NCBI RefSeq assembly: GCF_000152785.1
Contig: NZ_CH672414.1
Location: 2,462,443 to 2,526,442, forward strand
Reading direction: 5' to 3'
Source: Yoonia vestfoldensis SKA53
GTDB taxonomy: Bacteria; Pseudomonadota; Alphaproteobacteria; Rhodobacterales; Rhodobacteraceae
Length of the DNA: 64,000 nt
Each line of letters begins with the position of its first letter. The first letter of the stretch is position 1. The notes under the pieces were generated by a model that ran no database searches, was not told the DNA's origin, and worked only from the letters and a program-made list of their open reading frames with translations. The position numbers and the translations under genes are program-made. Below, in pieces: positions 27,215-35,572 of this stretch.

Positions 27215-28547
27215 GGGTCAGACCTTCGACCAAGAGCGATGGGACAGCGCGCGACAGATGCAGTTGCGCGTCATTGGCGGGGATCAGGGTCAGCAGCATG
27301 TCGCGCAGATTGCCCGCGACGGTACATTCGTTGACCGGATAGGCAATTGCCCCGTTTTCCACCCAAAATCCCGCCGCCCCGCGCGAATAATCACCTGTAT
27401 TGGGGTTGATCGTGGACCCGATCATCGAGGTGACCAACAGCCCCGTTCCCATCTGTGCGATCAGGTCGTCGCGCGATGCGCTGCCTTGCGTCATGGCGAT
27501 ATTGGTCAGGCTGGGCGCGGGTGGCGCGCCGGTGGATCGTGCCGCATTGGCCGTGCTGTCCAGCCCCAGTTTGCGCCCGGTGGCAAGGTCCAGCGTCCAG
27601 CCCGTCAGTACCCCGTCATCGACAATGGCGCGGCGCGCGGTTGGCAAACCTTCGGCATCATATAGCCGCGATCCGGACACGCGCGCGCGGTGCGGGTCTT
27701 CGATCACCGACAGCCCCTTGGGCAGCACCTGCGCGCCAAGTGCGTCGCGCAGCCAGCTTGACCCGCGCGCGATGGCCGCACCATTGGTAGCCTGCAACAG
27801 ATGGCCGATCAGGGAACTCGCGACGCGTTCGTCAAACAGCACCGGATAGGCACCCGTCTTGGGGCGGCGCGCGCCGCTGCGTTCGACGGCACGTGCGGCG
27901 GCGCGGGTGCCGATGGCATCGGCATCGCGCAGGTCAGCGCGGAACACGCGGTTGTCGTAATCATAATCGCGCTCCATGGCGGTGCCGGTCCCGCTGATTG
28001 CCACGCAGGACAGGCCGCTGTCGGTGCGGGTATAGCCTGCGGAAAAGCCGTTGGTCGCTGCCAGATGCACGCGGCGGCGGGAATATCCGGCAGAGGCCGA
28101 TTGCACCTGCGCCACGCCTGCATTGCGCAGCGCCGCAGCCTCGGCGCGGGCAGCTTGGTCTTGCAGCATCGCGGGATCGGGTTCCTCGGCGGGGTCATGC
28201 ATTTCCAGCGCGGCATTATCCGTCACCTGCGCCAGTTGCGCGGTGTCGGCAAGGCCCGCATGCGGGTCTTCGGGGGCTTCTTTTGCCATGGCCACGGCGC
28301 GTTCGGCCATCTGGCGCAATGTGTCGGGCTTGATGTCGGACGACGACACGCAGGCCTGCCGTTTGCCGATCAGAACCCGCAAACCGATGTCGATGCCTTC
28401 GGACCGTTCGGCGTGTTCCAACACGCCGCCCCGCACGTCGATCGACAGCGACGTGCCGTCCACCGCGATCGCGTCGGCGGTATCGGCGCCGGCCTTGCGG
28501 GCAATGTCGATCAATTGGTGGGTCAGGTCGGACAGGGAATGTGTCAT
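27201..28547 (-). CDS. TldD/PmbA-family metalloprotease subunit
   Basis: 448-residue member of the TldD/PmbA (modulator of DNA gyrase) family. It shows LRVLIGKRQACVSSSD, RAVAMAKEAPEDPHAGLAD and the C-terminal GLLVTSMIGSTINPNTGDYSRGAAGFWVENG typical of PmbA-type proteins. TldD/TldE heterodimers degrade unfolded peptides and process modified peptides. PmbA/TldE supports rather than carries the metal site. Start ATG 28547 follows a GGAAGCC stretch. Confidence 0.85.
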   Translation of the reverse strand: MTHSLSDLTHQLIDIARKAGADTADAIAVDGTSLSIDVRGGVLEHAERSEGIDIGLRVLIGKRQACVSSSDIKPDTLRQMAERAVAMAKEAPEDPHAGLADTAQLAQVTDNAALEMHDPAEEPDPAMLQDQAARAEAAALRNAGVAQVQSASAGYSRRRVHLAATNGFSAGYTRTDSGLSCVAISGTGTAMERDYDYDNRVFRADLRDADAIGTRAAARAVERSGARRPKTGAYPVLFDERVASSLIGHLLQATNGAAIARGSSWLRDALGAQVLPKGLSVIEDPHRARVSGSRLYDAEGLPTARRAIVDDGVLTGWTLDLATGRKLGLDSTANAARSTGAPPAPSLTNIAMTQGSASRDDLIAQMGTGLLVTSMIGSTINPNTGDYSRGAAGFWVENGAIAYPVNECTVAGNLRDMLLTLIPANDAQLHLSRAVPSLLVEGLTLAGE

Positions 28548-28664
28548 TGGGCTTCCTTTGCTTGCAGCAGAGCTAGCGCGCGGGCAGGGGTGCTGCAAGG
28601 CCGCGACACGACGTGCGAACGGCGCGCCGACAGAGCGACGCGCCGCAACATTGACAGGACCGGA

Positions 28665-30167
28665 TCAGCGGATTCGCTGCCCGTTGGCCAGAACCTGCCC
28701 GTCGCCGGTGATTTCCAGCTGGCTTTCGAGTTGATCGTCGCCGGTGGACCGCGCGAACATGCCCATCATCATGCGCGGGGCCATCATCTGGTCGGCGGGG
28801 ACCAGACCCATGGTGACCAGATTGTCCAGCAACCCGTTCAGGCCGTTGATCTGCACGCGCAGCGCGCCTTCTGGGCGAGGCAGCGGGGCGAATGTCACCA
28901 TATCGCTATTGTCAAAGCTAAAGGCCCCGTCGCCCGTGACGGTGGCACCGGCAACCGCGATATCAAGATCGGTCAGCGTTACTTCGGACAGTTCGAACGG
29001 CATGTCGCTGTTCATCACCGCCTCTTCCTGCGCGGGGTCCATCATGTCGAACAGCGGACGGGCGAGACCGGCAAGGCCGATCTTGATCGTCGCCGGATCG
29101 CGCGGCAGCACATTGGTTGGATCAAACAGCGACCAGATCATGTCGCTGACCGTCAGATCCGCCAGCTCGATACCAAAGGCAAAGGGCTGTGCGGTCTCGG
29201 ACGCCGCCAGAGGTATGTCCAAGTTGAACCCATAGGCCGACAGGCCGATTTCAACAGGGAAAGGGGCCGCTGCCGATACGATCGTTGCTGCGACATCGGT
29301 GGTCCGCCCGGAATAGGCCAGCCGGTCGGCGCTGATCTGGGTTGCCAGCATACCGGAACCGGCACTAACCGACCCCGCCATCTGATCGCCTTCGGCATTG
29401 ACGTCGAATACATAGTCGCTTTTGCCAACGGTATAGCCACCTGACATCGACGTGCCGTTAGTGAAATAATCGTTGTCGTTGATCATCACACCATCAAGCG
29501 GCATCTTGATCTCGGCCTGCATGTTCAGCCCGTTGATCTTGCCGCCCAGGGTGATGTATTCGCCCGCCGCTTGCGGGATCTGCACATCGACAAGGATATC
29601 GACAGATTCGACTGCTCCGGCATAGGTCAGCTCGCGCATATCGCCCTGACGGCTGGTATAGCTGCCCGTCAGGCGGTTGCCGGTCATGCTGACATCACCG
29701 TCAAAGGTGAAATCACCATCGACGACACTGTCCAGCGCAATCCTGTAGCTGTTGGCGCTGACGGCATAATCAATCGCGTCGCTGGTCCCGCTGACAGTCA
29801 TTTCCAGACCCGTCTGGGTGACCAGCACGGTGGCGGTCATGCCTTGCCGGTCGGTCAGCACGATGGGAAAGCTGTCTTGCATCGTCACGCGCACGCTGCC
29901 GTTACCCTGTTCGGCAAAGCTCACGTCGCCAATCGTGGCACGGATTGTCACATCATCTTCGGTCATGGTCAGCGCGACGTCGCGCACGGTCAGCGTGTCG
30001 CCCGCCATATCCTCTGCCCCGACGGACAGGCTGTTGGGGCCGTAGACGGACAGCTGCGCTTTCCAGTCGTCCCACACCTGCTGGGCCGTCACCTCGGCAA
30101 GGGCGGTGTTTGCGGTCAACAGCGCCGCCAGACAGACAGCACCGCGCAAAGTCGTTCTAAAGGTCAT
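28665..30167 (-). CDS. DUF2125 exported protein
   Basis: 500-residue protein with a signal peptide (ends TANTALAEV, cleavage near residue 24) and a repetitive, beta-rich mature part of the DUF2125 type (TVRDVALTMTEDDVTIRATIG, VSMTGNRLTGSYTS). The function is unknown; the predicted location is the periplasm or outer membrane. The start is ATG 30167, the point where the signal sequence begins. It is divergent from the SDR gene at 30285. Confidence 0.78.
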   Translation of the reverse strand: MTFRTTLRGAVCLAALLTANTALAEVTAQQVWDDWKAQLSVYGPNSLSVGAEDMAGDTLTVRDVALTMTEDDVTIRATIGDVSFAEQGNGSVRVTMQDSFPIVLTDRQGMTATVLVTQTGLEMTVSGTSDAIDYAVSANSYRIALDSVVDGDFTFDGDVSMTGNRLTGSYTSRQGDMRELTYAGAVESVDILVDVQIPQAAGEYITLGGKINGLNMQAEIKMPLDGVMINDNDYFTNGTSMSGGYTVGKSDYVFDVNAEGDQMAGSVSAGSGMLATQISADRLAYSGRTTDVAATIVSAAAPFPVEIGLSAYGFNLDIPLAASETAQPFAFGIELADLTVSDMIWSLFDPTNVLPRDPATIKIGLAGLARPLFDMMDPAQEEAVMNSDMPFELSEVTLTDLDIAVAGATVTGDGAFSFDNSDMVTFAPLPRPEGALRVQINGLNGLLDNLVTMGLVPADQMMAPRMMMGMFARSTGDDQLESQLEITGDGQVLANGQRIR

Positions 30168-30284
30168 CAAGATCCCTTCCGTTCTGGGTTTGCCCCTCCG
30201 GCCCACGTCTTCCAACACGGGCCAAGGAAGGATAGCATCTGCAAAACTGTTACCCATCCGCAGGCCAGACCGAAAGGGATTGAT

Positions 30285-31043
30285 GTGAAAAAGTTCGATA
30301 TGATGGGCAAAACCGTGCTCATCACGGGGGCCAGCCGTGGCATCGGCGAGGCTGCTGCGCGGGAATTTGCCGCTTGTGGCGCGAATGTCGCCCTGATTGC
30401 ACGCAGCATTGACGATATCGCCCAAATTGCAGGCGAGATCGGGGAAAAGGCGCTGGCGATTCCCTGCGACGTGTCGCGGTATAACGAGGTCGAACAAGCT
30501 GTTGCCGCCACGGCCCAGACATTCGGCGGGCTGGATGTGTTGATCAACAATGCCGGTGTTGTTGATCCGATGGGCTATTTCGCCGATCTTGACCCCGAAG
30601 CATGGGCGCGCACGGTTGATATCAACCTCAAGGGGGTGATGTACGGGATGCGCGCGGTTTTGCCCGGCATGATCGCACAGGGGCATGGCACGATCCTGAA
30701 TATATCCTCTGGGGCGGCGCATAATCCGGTGCATGGCTGGACCGCCTATTGCGCGTCCAAGGCGGGTGCCTACATGCTGACCCGCACCGCCGATCTGGAA
30801 TGCCGCGCCCAGGGGCTGCGGATCATGGGCCTGTCGCCCGGCACCGTTGCCACGAAAATGCAGCGCGACATCAAGGAATCAGGCGTCAGCCCTGTCAGCC
30901 AGCTGGATTGGTCGGTGCATATCCCGCCCGAATGGCCGGCCAAGGCGCTGGTCTGGATGTGTTCGGATCAGGCCGACCCCTATCTGGGACAGGACGTCAG
31001 CCTGCGCGAGCCTGCTATTCGCAAGATGGTGGGTCTGACATGA
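30285..31043 (+). CDS. short-chain dehydrogenase/reductase
   Basis: 252-residue SDR oxidoreductase. The NAD(P)-binding motif TGASRGIGEAAA lies near residue 14, NNAG near 89, the catalytic Ser at ISSG, and Tyr/Lys in YCASK near 158. The start is GTG 30285 with GAAAGGGA upstream, and the next in-frame Met would cut the Rossmann strand. Its TGA overlaps the start of an enoyl-CoA hydratase gene (ATGA), suggesting a role in acyl-CoA or 3-hydroxyacyl metabolism. Confidence 0.87.
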   Translation: MKKFDMMGKTVLITGASRGIGEAAAREFAACGANVALIARSIDDIAQIAGEIGEKALAIPCDVSRYNEVEQAVAATAQTFGGLDVLINNAGVVDPMGYFADLDPEAWARTVDINLKGVMYGMRAVLPGMIAQGHGTILNISSGAAHNPVHGWTAYCASKAGAYMLTRTADLECRAQGLRIMGLSPGTVATKMQRDIKESGVSPVSQLDWSVHIPPEWPAKALVWMCSDQADPYLGQDVSLREPAIRKMVGLT

Positions 31044-31654
31044 TCCGCACAGATAGGGACGCCGACAGCCTGATCGTCACGATCGACCGGCCCGACAAGG
31101 CGGGTGCGCTGACGCCCGCTATGCTGACAGAACTGGCCGATATTGCCGATGGTGCGCGTGATGCAAAGCTGCTGATCCTCACCGGCACGGGCCGCGTGTT
31201 CAGCGCCGGTGCCGATCTGGACGCCGCCCGCGCGGGGCTTGCGACCGATCCGGTCTGGGAACGGCTGTCGGGCGCCATTGCCGCCTGTCGTGGGCTGACC
31301 ATCGCTGCCTTGAACGGCACGGCGGCGGGCGGGGCGCTGGGCATGGTGCTGGCCTGCGATCTGCGGATCGCGGTGGCGGGGGCGCGGTTTTTCTATCCGG
31401 TGATGAAACTGGGCTTTCTGCCGCAACCGTCCGATCCGATGCGGCTGGCGCGGCTGGTCGGGCCTGCGCGGGCCAAAATGATCCTGATGGCGGGCCAAAA
31501 AATCGATGCAGACACCGCGCTTGGCTGGGGCCTGATCGACCGGATCGTACCGGATGATGCGCTGGTGCAGACCGCCCATGATCTGGGAGTGGATGTCTGC
31601 GCGGCTGCCCCCGCCCATGTGACCGCCATCAAGCGGATGATCGACCCCGCATGA
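31040..31654 (+). CDS. enoyl-CoA hydratase/isomerase-family protein (short)
   Basis: 204-residue crotonase-fold protein, about 50 residues shorter than typical enoyl-CoA hydratases. The oxyanion-hole segments are FSAGADLDAA (near residue 55) and NGTAAGGALGMVLACDLRIA (near 93). The C-terminal helical region is curtailed after HVTAIKRMIDPA. The Glu pair of true hydratases is not obvious, so isomerase or other crotonase chemistry is possible. The start and stop overlap both neighbours by 4 nt, indicating translational coupling. Confidence 0.82.
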   Translation: MIRTDRDADSLIVTIDRPDKAGALTPAMLTELADIADGARDAKLLILTGTGRVFSAGADLDAARAGLATDPVWERLSGAIAACRGLTIAALNGTAAGGALGMVLACDLRIAVAGARFFYPVMKLGFLPQPSDPMRLARLVGPARAKMILMAGQKIDADTALGWGLIDRIVPDDALVQTAHDLGVDVCAAAPAHVTAIKRMIDPA

Positions 31655-32814
31655 CCGACCTGATCGTGATCGGCGCAGGCCCGGCCGGTCTGATGGCGGC
31701 AGAAATGGCCGCCGCGCAAGGCATGTCCGTCACAATCGCGGACGCGATGCCGTCGGTCGGGCGCAAGTTTCTGATGGCGGGCAAATCCGGCCTGAACCTG
31801 ACCAAGAACGAAGATATGCCTGCATATCTGGCCGCTTTTGGCCTCTTGCCCGACAATTTACGCGCCATTCTGGCCGATTTTGGCCCGCAGGCCGTGATGC
31901 GCTGGGCAGAAGGACTGGACCAGCCCCTGTTCACCGGATCGACAGGCCGGGTGTTTCCCAAGGCGATGAAAGCCTCGCCCTTGCTGCGCGCATGGCTGGC
32001 GCGGTTGGGGAATGCAGGCGTGACCGTGCAAACCCGCTGGCGGTGGCAAGGCTGGCAAGGCGATGCGCTGGCCTTTGACACGCCCGCAGGCGTGCAGATG
32101 ATCAGCGCCAAGGCGGTCGTGCTGGCGCTGGGCGGGGGCAGTTGGGCGCGGCTGGGGTCGGACGGCGCTTGGATGCGGCATCTGCCCGATGTCACGGCCC
32201 CCTTTGCGCCTGCGAATATGGGGTTCATGGTGGACTGGTCGCCGCATATGGCACGCCACCTTGGCGCGCCGGTCAAGGCTGTGGCAATGATGGCAGGGGC
32301 GGTCACGACGCGGGGTGAATGCATCATCTCTGCCCGCGGGATCGAAGGCGGCGGCATCTATGCGCTGTCGCGCGCGATGCGCGAAGGTGCGCCGCTGGTC
32401 ATGGACCTTTTGCCCGACTGGACGCTGGCGCAGGTGCGCCGCGCGTTGGCGAAACCGCGCGGCAAGGCGAGCGTCACCAACCACCTGCGCAAGGTGCTGC
32501 GGCTGGACCCCGTGCGCCTTGCCCTGCTGGCGGAATTCGGGCTGCCCTATCCAGATGACCTCGCCCCGCTGATCAAGGCGCTGCGTGTCTTGCACGCAGG
32601 CCCCCGCCCGCTGGACGAGGCGATTTCCACAGCGGGCGGCGTGCGGCTGGATGCGCTGACCGATGACCTGATGCTGCGCGCCCGCCCCGGCGTGTTCTGC
32701 GCCGGTGAAATGCTGGATTGGGAAGCGCCGACAGGCGGCTATCTGATCAGCGCCAGCATGGCGACAGGGCGACAGGCAGGGCTAGCGGCTGCGGCTTACG
32801 CCAAAAGCCGCTGA
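31651..32814 (+). CDS. NAD(P)/FAD-dependent oxidoreductase, HI0933/BaiN-like flavoprotein
   Basis: 387-residue flavoprotein with an N-terminal FAD motif GAGPAGLMAAEMAA, then VGRKFLMAGKSGLNLTKNE characteristic of the HI0933-like family, and a C-terminal FCAGEMLDWEAPTGGYLISASMATGRQAG. It most resembles the TIGR03862-type subgroup. The biological substrate is unknown. It is the last gene of a three-gene overlapping operon and converges with the GST gene, whose 3' end overlaps by 19 nt. Confidence 0.85.
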   Translation: MTDLIVIGAGPAGLMAAEMAAAQGMSVTIADAMPSVGRKFLMAGKSGLNLTKNEDMPAYLAAFGLLPDNLRAILADFGPQAVMRWAEGLDQPLFTGSTGRVFPKAMKASPLLRAWLARLGNAGVTVQTRWRWQGWQGDALAFDTPAGVQMISAKAVVLALGGGSWARLGSDGAWMRHLPDVTAPFAPANMGFMVDWSPHMARHLGAPVKAVAMMAGAVTTRGECIISARGIEGGGIYALSRAMREGAPLVMDLLPDWTLAQVRRALAKPRGKASVTNHLRKVLRLDPVRLALLAEFGLPYPDDLAPLIKALRVLHAGPRPLDEAISTAGGVRLDALTDDLMLRARPGVFCAGEMLDWEAPTGGYLISASMATGRQAGLAAAAYAKSR

Positions 32815-33377
32815 AACGCGGGGCGGTCGCGCATGCGCTGCTGATAGGCCAGCACGGGATCTGGGGTAATGTCGAACTTGATCGCCATGCCCCAATTCAG
32901 GCAATGGGCGCACAGGATATCCGCAATCGTGAATTCATCCCCCATCAGGCAATCGCCCGCGATGCGCGGTGCCAGACGGTCAAGGCTGCGCGCCCATTCC
33001 CAGCGCAAACTGTCCTTGATCGCGGGCTGGCGCTGGGCCTCTGGCAGAATGAAACTGTGTTTTGCCGCCATCCACAGGATCGCGTCCATTTCGTCCAGCA
33101 CAGTATGCATCAGCGCGTCGTGATGCGCGCGCTGGGTGGTGCCAGGGGCCGGGATCAAGGCACCGTGGCGGTCGGCCAGATAGGTCATAATCGCGGTGGA
33201 ATCCGTCAGCGTCGCGCCATCCGCGATCAGCACAGGCACCTTGCCGGACGGGTTCAGCGCCTTGACAGCATCCGACCCCGGCATGTCGGGCATATGGTCG
33301 TAAGGCGCGCCCAATTCCTCCAGCGCCCAAAGCACCCTTAAGGCGCGCGACTTTTTCGGACCAATAACCTTATACAT
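32796..33377 (-). CDS. glutathione S-transferase family protein
   Basis: 193-residue protein with an N-terminal thioredoxin-like domain (SRALRVLWALEELGAPYDHM, then NPSGKVPVLIADG and TDSTAIMTYLADR, the gamma-Glu-binding E/DS motif) and a C-terminal helical domain (DRLAPRIAGDCLMGDEFTIADI). The start is ATG 33377 (MYKVIGPKKSRA). Likely a cytosolic detoxification enzyme; the substrate is not predictable. Confidence 0.88.
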   Translation of the reverse strand: MYKVIGPKKSRALRVLWALEELGAPYDHMPDMPGSDAVKALNPSGKVPVLIADGATLTDSTAIMTYLADRHGALIPAPGTTQRAHHDALMHTVLDEMDAILWMAAKHSFILPEAQRQPAIKDSLRWEWARSLDRLAPRIAGDCLMGDEFTIADILCAHCLNWGMAIKFDITPDPVLAYQQRMRDRPAFQRLLA

Positions 33378-33802
33378 GCTGTCTCCCCCCCTGCTTTTGC
33401 CGCATAAGGCGGCGTCACGCGGGGCTTTGCAAGGCAATTTGCCGGTTTGGTGGCATTTGTTCAGGGCAGGCAGTGTTGCATTTTTTCAGAAAGACTGTTG
33501 CAATCCGGCACCTTTCTGGCGGACAAAATCCGGTCAAATGCTGCATCCGGCGCAATAGGGCGGCCTGTTTCCAGCAAAATTCCAGCAGGCAACAGCGGGA
33601 ACAACCAGTATTTATTGGGTTAATCCGTCCCAACAGATCATCCGATGCGTGTAGGCGGTTTCCCCCGATCTGGGCCGTCTTCAAGCCGCGCTTTTGCGAT
33701 CCTTGCACAGAGTCTTGGTTTTCTCAAAATGGACTGATTTAAGAGAACAATGTGGAGAGCCACGCCGTGGCACACCACCCGTGCATCAATAGGAGGACCG
33801 AC
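33378..33802. other. 425-nt intergenic region
   Basis: AT-richer than the surroundings and free of a convincing gene. The only sizeable frame (33473-33742, plus) has unusual composition and no ribosome-binding site. A promoter-like TTGCAC-N16-CAAAAT lies at 33703-33730, about 75 nt before the small exported protein gene. The rest may hold a long leader or further regulatory sites, but nothing specific was recognised. Confidence 0.4.
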
Positions 33803-34006
33803 ATGCGCCTTACAACTACTCTCGCTGCATCCGCAGTCATCGCCGTTTCCGCCGTCGCCGCAAATGCAGGCAGCCTTGCCCCAACCACGATGGAAGCTCC
33901 CGTCGTCGTGATGGCAGAGCCAGCACCAGCCGGTTCGTCCGTCAACCCTTCTTTCGTCGTTGTCGGCGTTCTGGCGGCCCTGCTGATCGCAGCTGCTGCT
34001 GACTGA
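33803..34006 (+). CDS. small exported/membrane protein, function unknown
   Basis: 67-residue protein with a signal-like N-terminus (MRLTTTLAASAVIAVSAVAANA), a short Pro/Ala/Glu-rich middle, and a hydrophobic C-terminal helix (VVVGVLAALLIAAAAD). A strong AGGAGGA ribosome-binding site, an isolated promoter and a clean terminator 35 nt after the stop mark it as a real and probably well-expressed monocistronic gene. After signal cleavage only about 45 residues remain, one membrane helix long. No family is assigned. Confidence 0.72.
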   Translation: MRLTTTLAASAVIAVSAVAANAGSLAPTTMEAPVVVMAEPAPAGSSVNPSFVVVGVLAALLIAAAAD

Positions 34007-34040
34007 TTTCTGACGCCGGCCAAACGGTTCTATCACGAAA

Positions 34041-34064
34041 GGCAGACCTTCGGGTCTGCCTTTT
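34041..34064 (+). terminator. terminator after the 67-residue protein gene
   Basis: GGCAGACC-TTCG-GGTCTGCC with a perfect 8-bp stem, then TTTT. It ends 4 nt before the holA stop on the other strand. Confidence 0.85.
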
Positions 34065-34067
34065 GCG

Positions 34068-35090
34068 TCAGCGCCGCGCCATCATCGCAAGGCGGATCAG
34101 CGTGCGTTCCATCAGCGCCGCCTGCGGCGCGGTGCTCGCGGATCGCAGTTGCAGATCGGTATCCGTCAGCGCGGTCAGCGCCTTTTCCAGACGGTCGCGG
34201 CCCCAGTGGCTGACCTGTCGCGCGATCTTGTCGCGGCGGGGGCCATAGACGGGCGGGCGCAACCGCGCGACACCGGCGCTGGCCCCGCCCGGATCGGACG
34301 CCACAACATGCAACCGCCGGAAATGCCGCATTGCCCCGATGCATAGCGTGACCGGCGTGACCCCTTGGGCATATAACCCGCGCAGCACAGGCCCAAGCTG
34401 GTCGACCTGCCCCGCTGTGACCACGTCAAGCACATCGTCAACATCAACCTCGGCTGATTGGGGCGCATTGGCCATGACATCTGCGATGGTCAAAGGCGTG
34501 GCATCGCCCTGTTTATACAGCCCGACCTTGTCCACCGTTTGCCGGAAATCGCCCGGTTCCAGCGTCCCCGCCAGCGCGAACAGCGCGTCCATCACGTCGC
34601 GGCCGGGTTGCTCCAGCCCCGCATCGGCCAAGGCGCGCGCGATGTCGGACATGCTGGGTGGATCATCATAGATGCCGATGGCCATGGCGTTGCGGTGGCT
34701 TTCGAAGGCTTTGCGCAGGGCCGATTTGGCAGTCAGCTGACCTGCGGTCACGACCAGTTGCGCATCGCCCGGGCGCCAGTCGGTCAGTGCGGCCTCGATC
34801 AGTTTGGACAGGGTGTCGGTCGCATCCTCCACAAAGGCGACGCGATGACCCGGAAAAAACCCCTGCGCCTTGATCGCATCGTCCAAAAGGGCGGCATCCT
34901 TACGCAGGTCTGCGGCATTGATGCGGGTCAGACGCATTTCCTCATCGCCTTGCGGGCCGACAAGGGCGGCAATCGCCTGCTGGCGTTTGGTCGCTACGCG
35001 CATTGGATCGGCACCAAAGATCAGCAACCCCGCATGCGCCGGATCGGGCTTGCGCAGGTAACCGGCGGCGGCATCGCCCGCCAGTTTCAT
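34068..35090 (-). CDS. holA: DNA polymerase III delta subunit HolA
   Basis: 340-residue clamp-loader delta subunit. Start [21 protein letters not shown], then LLIFGADPMRVATKRQQ. The AAA+-like N-terminal part with degenerate nucleotide site (GHRVAFVEDATD) and the C-terminal region LRGLYAQGVTPVTLC followed by RRLHVVASDPGG are typical. It opens the beta clamp during loading. The ATG overlaps the lptE stop by 4 nt. The leuS-lptE-holA order is conserved in proteobacteria. Confidence 0.9.
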   Translation of the reverse strand: MKLAGDAAAGYLRKPDPAHAGLLIFGADPMRVATKRQQAIAALVGPQGDEEMRLTRINAADLRKDAALLDDAIKAQGFFPGHRVAFVEDATDTLSKLIEAALTDWRPGDAQLVVTAGQLTAKSALRKAFESHRNAMAIGIYDDPPSMSDIARALADAGLEQPGRDVMDALFALAGTLEPGDFRQTVDKVGLYKQGDATPLTIADVMANAPQSAEVDVDDVLDVVTAGQVDQLGPVLRGLYAQGVTPVTLCIGAMRHFRRLHVVASDPGGASAGVARLRPPVYGPRRDKIARQVSHWGRDRLEKALTALTDTDLQLRSASTAPQAALMERTLIRLAMMARR

Positions 35091-35572
35091 CGCGGCAGGT
35101 CCGGCGCCAGCAGCAACAGGCGGCTGACGATGATATCGGCCAGCGCCACGGACAGGCGGGCAGTCGCGTCGGTCTCGGCGGCTTGGGTTGCCGTGGTCGA
35201 TCCGGTGGCGGCATAGCTGGTAAAGGTTTCGTGGCGGCCATTGGCAAGCGTTTCGCCGCTCGTGGCATGGGTCAAGACCCATGTGACGGTGCCCACCACG
35301 TTGAAACGCTGGTTGTCCCCCGATGTCGTGATCGCCAGACTGCGCCGCCGGTCGGTGATCTGCGCGCGCAGCACATAGAGCGGCGCATCCGCGACACCAA
35401 GCCGTTGTTCCAGCCTTTCACGCAGGCGGAACCCCGGCACGGTGTCGCGTGTCTCGAATGCGATCCGGCCGCGCAGGATCGTGTCATCACCATAGACCGG
35501 CGCAAACCCGCAGCCGCCAAGGGCAATAAGGCCCAGTAGCAACAGGCGACGGGAAGGGGTCTTAGATAACAA
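35087..35572 (-). CDS. lptE: LPS-assembly lipoprotein LptE
   Basis: 161-residue lipoprotein with a signal peptide ending in the lipobox LGGC (Cys at about residue 21) followed by GFAPVYGD, the usual LptE start of the mature protein. LptE plugs the LptD barrel in the outer membrane for LPS export. It overlaps leuS by 11 nt and holA by 4 nt. Confidence 0.85.
   Translation of the reverse strand: MLSKTPSRRLLLLGLIALGGCGFAPVYGDDTILRGRIAFETRDTVPGFRLRERLEQRLGVADAPLYVLRAQITDRRRSLAITTSGDNQRFNVVGTVTWVLTHATSGETLANGRHETFTSYAATGSTTATQAAETDATARLSVALADIIVSRLLLLAPDLPR

Noticed and set aside
28548-28664. GGCGCG/CGCGCC inverted repeat as terminator of the DUF2125 gene
   Set aside because: The stem is short with a 12- to 13-nt loop and no U-tract, so it is not distinguishable from GC-rich background.
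27801-29444. 547-codon plus-strand frame opposite the pmbA and DUF2125 genes
   Set aside because: It spans two genes and their gap in antisense, with no domain and no ribosome-binding site.
33473-33742. 89-codon frame in the 425-nt intergenic region
   Set aside because: No ribosome-binding site, a Cys/Arg/Gln-rich product unlike a folded protein, and it runs over the candidate promoter.
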